Assembly: GCA_028699715.1 (NCBI GenBank)
Contig: JAQVUC010000005.1
Location: forward strand, 1-13,293
DNA: 13,293 nt
Direction of reading: 5' to 3'
From: Anaerolineaceae bacterium
Lineage (GTDB): Bacteria; Chloroflexota; Anaerolineae; Anaerolineales; Anaerolineaceae
Shown piece after piece: positions 1 through 6,067 of this stretch. How positions within the stretch are numbered: the first letter of the stretch is position 1; each line of letters starts with the position of its first letter. A program made the position numbers and the translations under genes. Below the pieces are notes generated by a model, which made no database searches, was not told the origin of the DNA, and saw only the letters and a list, made by a program, of their open reading frames with translations.

Positions 1-1
1 A

Positions 2-352
2 CTCGATGACTTGAAAAGAATCAGGGAAGAAGCCCTCAAAAAACAAGAGTTAAAAACAACCTCAGGCAAAACTGAGATTATCGTTGGTATGGGAACCGTC
101 GGGATTGCTGCCGGCGCTCGTGAAACCCTCAAAGCGATCCTGGATTACGTTGACCACAATAATTTGGAGAATATCATCATTCGCCAAACAGGAAATATCG
201 GCATTGATTCTTACGAACCTGTGGTCCAGGTTATTCTGCCTGGTGCTGAAAAAGTTACCTATGGTAGGGTTAATCCTGAAATTGCCAAAGTGATCATGGA
301 CGAACATATCGTAAACAAACGAATTGTTGCAGATTACAAAATCGAAGGCTAA
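2..352 (+). CDS. HndB-like thioredoxin-fold (2Fe-2S ferredoxin-like) protein, 5' partial, cysteine-less
   Basis: The 3' part of a small subunit resembling HndB of NADP-reducing hydrogenases and the N-terminal domain of HndC/HydB flavoproteins. The reading frame is open to the left edge (LDDLKRIREEA...). No ribosome site precedes the TTG at 11, so the true start lies just outside the window, probably only a few residues upstream. The thioredoxin-like ferredoxin fold is recognisable from the segments VGMGTVGIAAGARE and QTGNIGIDSYEP and from the C-terminal KVTYGRVNPE...EHIVNKRIV. Family members usually carry cysteines in the first two segments (as in GMGTCGIAAGA and QTGCIGLC). Here they are Val, Asn and Asp, and the visible protein has no cysteine at all, so it cannot bind the usual [2Fe-2S] cluster. 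A structural or docking role in the complex is my inference. It sits 49 bases before the first NuoF gene, in the same operon. Confidence 0.85.
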   Translation, partial: LDDLKRIREEALKKQELKTTSGKTEIIVGMGTVGIAAGARETLKAILDYVDHNNLENIIIRQTGNIGIDSYEPVVQVILPGAEKVTYGRVNPEIAKVIMDEHIVNKRIVADYKIEG

Positions 353-401
353 TTCTAAAACAATACGATTTTTTTTCATATAAACATACGGAAGGATACT
401 T

Positions 402-2186
402 ATGGCATTTTATAGATCGACCGTGCTGGTTTCTGTTGACCCCATATGTGTTGAAAAAGGCGCATATGAATTGATTGATTCTCTTCATGATGAATTAATC
501 AAGCAAGGCTTGTTAGATGAAGTCCAGGTTCTTGAGACTCCCCGTCTGGGTGATCCCGAAAAACTCGGACCAGACATCGTGGTTTATCCAGAAGGCACCC
601 ACTACACGAACATCACTTATTTCGATGTTCCCCGCCTGGTTGAAGAACATTTCATCAAAGGAAGAATCCTCAAACAATATGCAGCAAAGATGACTGACAC
701 GATTGACGAGGAGTTAAGTGCTCCAAGATCAAAAGAGATCAGAGTAGTGCTGCGAAACATTGGCGAAATTGATCCTCGTAACATCGATGATTATTTTGCC
801 AAAGACGGCTATATGGCTTTGGGAAAAGTTCTCACTGAAATGTCTCCGGAGGATGTCATTCAGGAGATCCTGGATGCTAAGCTCAGAGGTAGAGGCGGCG
901 CGGGTTTTCCCGCCGGCTTGAAGTGGAAATTTGCCCGCCAGGCAGAAGGAAACGTCAAGTACATCATCTGCAATGCTGATGAAGGAGACCCTGGGGCTTT
1001 CATGAACCGGCGTGTCCTTGAAGGTGACCCGCATTCGGTCCTTGAGGGCATGTGCATTGCTGCCTATGCCATCGGCGCGCAACAAGGTTACGTCTACTGC
1101 CGTGCTGAGTACCCTATCGCGGTCAGCACCATGAATCTCGCCATTAAACAAGCTCGCTCCATGGGCTTGGTGGGGAAGAACATCCTCGGCACAAACTTCA
1201 ACTTTGACCTGGAAATACGCATGGGTGCCGGAGCATTCGTGTGTGGTGAAGAAACCGCATTGATGGCCTCCATCGAAGGCGGACGCGGTGAACCACGCGC
1301 GCGACCTCCCTTCCCCGCCAATAAAGGCCTTTGGGGCAAACCGACCAACATCAATAATGTTGAAACTTATGCCAACGTTCCTCAGATCATCCTCAAGGGA
1401 TCGGAATGGTTTTCCAGTATGGGAACAGAAAAAAGCAAAGGCACCAAAACCTTTGCGCTTGCCGGTGATGTTAAAAATACAGGTTTGATCGAGGTTCCTT
1501 TCGGCATCACCTTGCGTGAGATTATCTTTGACGTCGGCGGCGGTATCAAAGGCGATAAAAAATTCAAAGCAGTACAGACCGGCGGTCCCATGGGTGGTTG
1601 TCTCCCTGAAAGCCTGCTGGATTTACCAGTTGATTATGAAACCCTCGGTCAGGCTGGATCCATTATGGGTTCCGGCGGTATGATCGTCATGGACGAAGGC
1701 ACCTGTATGGTGGATATCGCCCGCTTCTTCATGGAATTTACCCAGGACGAATCCTGCGGAAAGTGCGTGCCCTGCCGTGTAGGAACCCATCGCCTGCTCG
1801 AGATTCTCGAAAAGATCTGCGCGGGTGAGGGTGAAGAAGGCGATATCGAAGAACTGGAAGAGCTCAGCGATCAAATCAGAAAAAACAGCCTATGTGGTTT
1901 AGGTCAAGGAGCCCCCAACCCGGTTGTTTCCACCTTGAAGCACTTTATGGATGAATACAAAGCCCATATTTATGAGAAACGCTGTCCGGCAAAAGTCTGC
2001 CGTGCCTTGATCAAATACGAAATATTGGATGGTCTCTGCACCGGCTGCACAGTCTGCGCTCGGAACTGCCCTGTGGGAGCAATTACTGGTGAACGCAAGC
2101 AAACCCATGTCATTGATCAGGATATTTGCATCAAATGCGGTATTTGCCACCAGGTTTGCCAATTTGACGCGATCGATATCATTTAA
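402..2186 (+). CDS. nuoF: NuoF/HndC-type NADH-binding flavoprotein with C-terminal 2x[4Fe-4S] ferredoxin
   Basis: Flavoprotein of an NAD(P)H-dependent hydrogenase or formate dehydrogenase diaphorase module, 594 aa, probably cytoplasmic. Domains in order: a thioredoxin-like N-terminus (about 1-95); the FMN site with GRGGAGFPAGLKW (163-175); the NADH-binding Gly-rich segment GAGAFVCGEETAL (275-287); the N3-type [4Fe-4S] ligands Cys452, Cys455, Cys458 and Cys498; an H-x5-C-x4-C zinc-like motif (His522, Cys528, Cys533); and a C-terminal ferredoxin with two CxxCxxCxxxC sets (Cys546-556 and Cys576-586). This is the HydB/HndC layout found in electron-bifurcating enzymes. Oddly, the N-terminal domain keeps only Cys16 of its expected four cysteines, so it has probably lost its [2Fe-2S] centre. 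The start is set by GGAAGGA five bases before the ATG. NuoE follows after 24 bases. Function is firm at family level. The partner (FdhA or a hydrogenase encoded elsewhere) is inferred. Confidence 0.92.
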   Translation: MAFYRSTVLVSVDPICVEKGAYELIDSLHDELIKQGLLDEVQVLETPRLGDPEKLGPDIVVYPEGTHYTNITYFDVPRLVEEHFIKGRILKQYAAKMTDTIDEELSAPRSKEIRVVLRNIGEIDPRNIDDYFAKDGYMALGKVLTEMSPEDVIQEILDAKLRGRGGAGFPAGLKWKFARQAEGNVKYIICNADEGDPGAFMNRRVLEGDPHSVLEGMCIAAYAIGAQQGYVYCRAEYPIAVSTMNLAIKQARSMGLVGKNILGTNFNFDLEIRMGAGAFVCGEETALMASIEGGRGEPRARPPFPANKGLWGKPTNINNVETYANVPQIILKGSEWFSSMGTEKSKGTKTFALAGDVKNTGLIEVPFGITLREIIFDVGGGIKGDKKFKAVQTGGPMGGCLPESLLDLPVDYETLGQAGSIMGSGGMIVMDEGTCMVDIARFFMEFTQDESCGKCVPCRVGTHRLLEILEKICAGEGEEGDIEELEELSDQIRKNSLCGLGQGAPNPVVSTLKHFMDEYKAHIYEKRCPAKVCRALIKYEILDGLCTGCTVCARNCPVGAITGERKQTHVIDQDICIKCGICHQVCQFDAIDII

Positions 2187-2210
2187 TGGGTTTATTTAAG
2201 AGGAGAGGCT

Positions 2211-2690
2211 ATGCCATCTGATACTTTAAATAAAGAAGAAAACATTTTAGGGGTCCAGGAGATTGTCAAACGTATTGGTTCTACCCGAGCTGATCTGATC
2301 CCTGTACTTCAAGCAATCACCAACCAGTTTGGGTTCATTTCACAAACGGCTATGGAAGAATTATCACAGTTGATGAACCTTCCAACAAAAGAAATTAACT
2401 CAGTGGCAACTTTTTACAGGATGCTCTCAACGCAACCGCGTGGAAGACATGTCGTCCAATTTTGCGAAAGTGCCCCTTGCCATGTGGTCGGAGGAAGAGA
2501 AGTTTTCGCCGCCCTCAAGCAAGCCCTCGCTCTTGAGCCAGGTCAAACCAGTCCGGATAATAAGTGGACCCTGCTGACCACCAGTTGCCTGGGAGTATGC
2601 GGTATTGGACCGGTAATGTTGATCGATACAGACATGTATGGCAATGTTACCCCTGAGCAAGTTAAAGAAATTCTCAGCCGTTACGAATAG
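2211..2690 (+). CDS. nuoE: NuoE/HndA-type [2Fe-2S] subunit
   Basis: The 24-kDa-type subunit that docks on NuoF and carries an N1a-like [2Fe-2S] cluster; 159 aa, the normal family length. An N-terminal helical bundle (about 1-75, including the LMNLPTKEINSVATFY segment typical of the family) precedes a thioredoxin-like domain. The four ligands are all present: Cys85 and Cys90 (CESAPC) and Cys126 and Cys130 (CLGVC). It is therefore the only thioredoxin-like domain in this operon that keeps its full cluster site. A strong AGGAGAGG ribosome site precedes the ATG. The stop codon TAG overlaps the ribosome site of the next gene, the second NuoF, so the two are probably translationally coupled and may pair with each other. 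Confidence 0.94.
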   Translation: MPSDTLNKEENILGVQEIVKRIGSTRADLIPVLQAITNQFGFISQTAMEELSQLMNLPTKEINSVATFYRMLSTQPRGRHVVQFCESAPCHVVGGREVFAALKQALALEPGQTSPDNKWTLLTTSCLGVCGIGPVMLIDTDMYGNVTPEQVKEILSRYE

Positions 2691-2699
2691 GAGATTCTT

Positions 2700-4319
2700 A
2701 TGAAAGCAGTTCGATCAATGATCCTGGTGTCAAACGATTCCGAAAGCCTTGTGCGAGGATCTGAAAAAATATTCACCGCTTTCCAGCAGCAATTACAGCA
2801 GTACGGACTGACTGAAGAAGTATCCCTTTCGATGGTCGGTGATCTGGGTTACAGCTTTGCCTCACCTTTGGTGCTCATTTATCCTGAGGCTGTTGTTTAT
2901 GGTCCTATCAAGCCGGATGATGTTCCTTACATCGTTGAAGAGCATTTATACAAAGGACGCATCGTTGAAGAAAAACGAGCCCCGGCACATGAATTATCTG
3001 GTCGGGTTGCCTGGCTATCTGCCCGCAAAGGCACTTTACCTGCCGAAAACCGCGTCGTTCTGAAGAACGTCGGTCTGATCGACCCTGAAAGCATTGAAGA
3101 TTACATCGCTCACGATGGCTACACAGCCCTTGGCATCGCGCTCCAAAAGACGCCTGACGAAGTCATCTCAATCATCAAAGAGTCTGGATTGCAGGGTCGC
3201 GGCGGTGCCGGTTTTCCGACCGGGATCAAATGGGGCTTTGTCAACAAGACCTATGGTAATAAGAAATACGTGGTCTGCAACGCCGATGAGAGTGAACCCG
3301 GAACTTTTAAAGACCGGGTTGTGCTTGAGGGTGATCCTCACGCCATCATTGAATCTATGCTGATTGCCGCACACGCGGTCGGCGCTGACGAAGGCTACAT
3401 CTACATTCGTGGTGAGTATCAACTGGCAATCGACCGGGTTGAGACCGCTATTATACAAGCCAAAGAGTACGGTTTTCTTGGTGAAAACATCTTTGGCTCG
3501 GATCTGAATTTCAAAATTCACGTCCATGCCGGTGCCGGAGCCTATATTTGCGGCGAAGAAACCGCCCTGATTGAGTCAATTGAAGGTAAACGGGGAGAAC
3601 CGCGCTCTCGACCTCCCTACCCAACCACCAACGGCTTGTGGGGGAAACCAACCCTGGTCAACAATGTGGAAACTCTAGCTAACATCCCGGCCATCATTCG
3701 CAATGGCCCCGAATGGTATCGAAAGCTTGGTACCCCCTCCAGCCCGGGCACTAAAGTCTACACAATTTTAGGCAATGTTAATGTGACCGGCTTGATCGAA
3801 GTCCCAATGGGCATCACCCTGCGCGAAGTAGTCTCGATTTATGCCAAGGGAATGAAGTCCGGTAGCTTCAAGTTAGCCCAAACCGGTGGTTCCAGCGGCT
3901 CAATCATCCCTGCCAGCTTGCAGGACACGCCCATGGATTTCGAATCCTTCAAAAAAGCCGGCGTTTCGCTGGGTTCCGGCGCCTTGCTGATTTGCAATGA
4001 TGAGGTCTGCATCGTGGACCTGGCCAAAGTTTTGCTCAATTTCTTTAGAGTGGAATCTTGCGGCAAATGCACCCCCTGCCGCATCGGAACAAAACGGGCT
4101 TATGACATCCTGACTGATATCAGCCAGGGCAAAGGCACGCTCGAAAACCTGGAAGAACTTCTGACCCTCAACAAAGAAATGCTTGAGCTTTCGAACTGTG
4201 GTCTGGGTCAAACCGCAGGGGTGCCTCTACGGGATATGTTGAATTATTTCCGCGCAGAAGTTGAAGCGCACATCCGTCTTGGGGTTTGCCCCACTGGCGT
4301 TTGCCCAATGGGCGGGTAA
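2700..4319 (+). CDS. nuoF: Second NuoF-type NADH-binding flavoprotein, no C-terminal ferredoxin
   Basis: A paralogue of the upstream NuoF, 539 aa. It has a thioredoxin-like N-terminus (about 1-95), the FMN segment GRGGAGFPTGIKW (166-178), the NADH segment GAGAYICGEETAL (278-290) and N3-type [4Fe-4S] ligands Cys454, Cys457, Cys460 and Cys500. The protein ends just after the zinc-like motif His524, Cys530, Cys535, so the ferredoxin tail of the first copy is missing. The segment NADESEPGTFKDR (195-206 region) resembles complex I NuoF, while the first copy has the NADEGDPGAF form seen in HydB/HndC proteins. The two copies are therefore not a recent duplication. The N-terminal domain has no cysteine before Cys193, so its [2Fe-2S] cluster is lost. 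The start is set by TAGGAGA just upstream, nine bases after nuoE. It is the last gene of the operon and is followed by a strong terminator. NAD(P)H oxidation is likely; which partner it serves is unproven. Confidence 0.92.
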   Translation: MKAVRSMILVSNDSESLVRGSEKIFTAFQQQLQQYGLTEEVSLSMVGDLGYSFASPLVLIYPEAVVYGPIKPDDVPYIVEEHLYKGRIVEEKRAPAHELSGRVAWLSARKGTLPAENRVVLKNVGLIDPESIEDYIAHDGYTALGIALQKTPDEVISIIKESGLQGRGGAGFPTGIKWGFVNKTYGNKKYVVCNADESEPGTFKDRVVLEGDPHAIIESMLIAAHAVGADEGYIYIRGEYQLAIDRVETAIIQAKEYGFLGENIFGSDLNFKIHVHAGAGAYICGEETALIESIEGKRGEPRSRPPYPTTNGLWGKPTLVNNVETLANIPAIIRNGPEWYRKLGTPSSPGTKVYTILGNVNVTGLIEVPMGITLREVVSIYAKGMKSGSFKLAQTGGSSGSIIPASLQDTPMDFESFKKAGVSLGSGALLICNDEVCIVDLAKVLLNFFRVESCGKCTPCRIGTKRAYDILTDISQGKGTLENLEELLTLNKEMLELSNCGLGQTAGVPLRDMLNYFRAEVEAHIRLGVCPTGVCPMGG

Positions 4320-4350
4320 TAAAACTAGAAAACAAGATCAGTTAAACATA

Positions 4351-4402
4351 AAAAATACTCATAGCCGATGGCACAATCAAAGCGGCTATGAGTATTTTTT
4401 TT
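4351..4402 (+). terminator. Rho-independent terminator, probably bidirectional
   Basis: A perfect 17-bp inverted repeat (4351-4367 with 4383-4399) encloses a 15-base loop. T runs lie on the right for the + strand. Because the left arm starts with A runs, the - strand transcript also ends its stem in U. It lies 31 bases after the second nuoF and 117 bases past the stop of the convergent membrane-protein gene, so it can end both transcripts. Confidence 0.92.
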
Positions 4403-4411
4403 ATCTTACAC

Positions 4412-4445
4412 ATCGGCATTCTAAATATTAAGTTAGAATGCCGAT
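4412..4445. repeat. Perfect inverted repeat (13-bp arms)
   Basis: Arms 4412-4424 (ATCGGCATTCTAA) and 4433-4445 (TTAGAATGCCGAT) flank an 8-base loop. Neither strand has a proper T run after the stem, so it is not a classical terminator. It may be an auxiliary transcript-end or RNA-stabilising hairpin between the convergent genes. A further imperfect hairpin lies at 4467-4499. Confidence 0.75.
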
Positions 4446-4519
4446 TCTTAACTACAAAAGGGTCGTCTGAAAACAACCAGTTATCAGGTTGGGTTTCAGT
4501 CCCTTCAATCTATTTTTAC

Positions 4520-5500
4520 CTATTTTGCCGCGAGTGCTTCCTTTTCGGATTTTTTTCCGACCAGGCTCATGAAGCCATAAACTGCCATGATTGAACCAAA
4601 AGCGATGGTGCCTAATTTGCCTCCGGCACCTCCAAATGTGGGTGCGCTGTAAACAAAAACAATACCAATGAATAAACCTGCAACGAACATCATCCAAATT
4701 TTTGGACTACGCGCCTTGCTGGACATACCTGCAAAGCCGGAACAAATAGCAACTACCGCTAAAGTTCCACCGATCTCTGGAATAATTGGCAAAATCAGCC
4801 CACCTAGTAACCCTACAAAACCAGACGCAAGTACAGGACCATGCCCTCTGATGACATTGAAATAGTAGGTTAGCGGCGCGGCGACCAGTGCAACAAGAAT
4901 TATCATCAAAATTTGTGAAGGTTCATAGACCGGTGCGGCGATGAACTCTCTGCCGAGAATGAGGCTTGTAATGATCGTACTGATAAAAGCAATTGTTCCT
5001 AATTTTCCACCAAAACCACCAAATACATAACTGCTGAGGACGTAAATGATACCGGCAATGGCACTAGCGATTGCGACCTCGGAGCGAGTAAACAGAAGCG
5101 CGTTGGATGTCATTCCAACAAAGGCACCACAATAAACAGGCACGGCATGCTTTGGTACAAGCAAATAGGCAATAATGGCTATCAGGCTGGCTCCAACCAC
5201 TGCCCCCAGTTGAAAGTCACGGCAAAAAATACAGGAGAGAACACCGCCGATGAGGACCCCCAAAAATTCATAAACATGCTTGATCAAAGGAAGTTCGTCG
5301 TTAAACTTCTTGTCGGCTAAAATGCGTTTCCCCTCAGCAATAATTGTGATAAGTGCGCCTGCCAAAACAATCAATGAGACTATTCCAGCAATCCATTGAG
5401 TCTTTAACCCAGTGAAAACTGTCGCGCCAAGCAAGGTTAATACAGTGGCAGAAAGGATGATGAAACCTGTGAACGGAATCCAGCGTTGATATTTTTGCAT
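4520..5500 (-). CDS. Polytopic membrane protein of unknown function with internal duplication
   Basis: I do not recognise the family. The 326-residue product is strongly hydrophobic, with about ten or more likely membrane segments (first near residues 10-30, last near 296-314) and a charged C-terminal tail (KKSEKEALAAK). It carries an internal repeat at a constant offset of 129 residues. CGAFVGMTS (124-132) matches CSGFAGMSS (253-261), and FGGFGGKLGTIAF (160-172) matches FGGAGGKLGTIAF (289-301). By eye about 23 of 49 residues are identical with no gaps, which suggests a two-fold pseudo-symmetric transporter or channel. It is not a FocA/NirC formate channel by any motif I can see. Start: AAAGGAG on the minus strand precedes the ATG by about ten bases. 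It lies alone on the minus strand between the diaphorase operon and fdhA, so a link to formate metabolism is suggested only by position. Confidence 0.85.
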   Translation of the reverse strand: MQKYQRWIPFTGFIILSATVLTLLGATVFTGLKTQWIAGIVSLIVLAGALITIIAEGKRILADKKFNDELPLIKHVYEFLGVLIGGVLSCIFCRDFQLGAVVGASLIAIIAYLLVPKHAVPVYCGAFVGMTSNALLFTRSEVAIASAIAGIIYVLSSYVFGGFGGKLGTIAFISTIITSLILGREFIAAPVYEPSQILMIILVALVAAPLTYYFNVIRGHGPVLASGFVGLLGGLILPIIPEIGGTLAVVAICSGFAGMSSKARSPKIWMMFVAGLFIGIVFVYSAPTFGGAGGKLGTIAFGSIMAVYGFMSLVGKKSEKEALAAK

Positions 5501-5553
5501 GCTAAAATTTCTCCTTTGTGAATACTATAAAGTTCTGAATTAACAACCAAAAT

Positions 5554-5559
5554 ATTATA
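5554..5559 (-). promoter_or_regulatory. Possible -10 element for the membrane-protein gene
   Basis: Exact TATAAT on the minus strand, upstream of a gene with a good ribosome site. The hexamer 17 bases upstream does not resemble TTGACA, so this is a weak call. Confidence 0.3.
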
Positions 5560-5717
5560 GCATGGGAAGGAAAGAATTGAGGTTGTTTTCTCCTCAAAAA
5601 GCCCGTTGTTATAAATTTCACCAAATTGACTTAAATTTTTCACTTGAGAATTTTGACAAGAATCTAAGCCTGATTACAGAATTACAAATACGGCAGCTCA
5701 ATTCAGAACATCGAAAA

Positions 5718-5731
5718 GAAAAGATCTTTTC
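5718..5731. repeat. 14-bp perfect palindrome upstream of fdhA
   Basis: GAAAAGATCTTTTC is fully palindromic. An alternative 7-bp hairpin pairs 5712-5718 with 5726-5732. It could be an operator, but in AT-rich DNA a chance origin is plausible. Confidence 0.35.
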
Positions 5732-6067
5732 GGTAATCAAAGTTGTTGATACTATCTTGACCTTTTTAATCATATTCAAAGAATTTTTTCAGATGGGTAA
5801 AATTTCAGCAATAGTACTAAAAAGTAATCGTGATTTTTTGCACAAATCAGTGTACGATAATAGCCCTTTGAGGTAGAATTGGGTAGTTGCTCATATTGGA
5901 GGTATGGCTTTTGTTGCTTATGACATTTGACTGTAAAGAACCGGATGCGAAATGGACTTTTATTACAAACCCGAATCTACCTATGAAGTCAAAAATGGTG
6001 GCAAGATATAAATTGGCAACCTTAACCAAGAGCATCAAATCGAATTATCTACTTAAAAGGAAGGCAA

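Larger units (their letters stand above)
5501..6067. other. 567-base AT-rich intergenic region between the membrane-protein gene and fdhA
   Basis: No convincing gene is seen; the short open frames here have low-complexity, AT-driven composition and no recognisable motif. It must hold the divergent promoters of the minus-strand membrane-protein gene and of fdhA. A minus-strand TATAAT lies at 5554-5559, about 54 bases before the membrane-protein start, but its -35 is poor. The ribosome site for fdhA is AAAGGAAGG at 6056-6064, three bases before the ATG. I found no confident -35/-10 pair for fdhA. A GATC-centred palindrome at 5718-5731 is listed separately. Confidence 0.6.

Noticed and set aside
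729..1151. A 140-codon minus-strand frame inside the first nuoF
   Set aside because: A shadow of a well-supported flavoprotein gene, with no start signal or motif of its own.
4520..5500. Membrane protein as a FocA-type formate channel
   Set aside because: No FocA/NirC signature motifs, and the repeated GGKLGTIAF layout does not fit that family.
5838..5861. TTGCAC and GATAAT as a promoter for fdhA
   Set aside because: The spacer is only 12 bases, too short for a normal sigma-70-type promoter.
5562..5876. A 104-codon open frame (+) upstream of fdhA
   Set aside because: AT-driven composition, no ribosome site, no recognisable motif, and it overlaps the likely promoter of the minus-strand gene.
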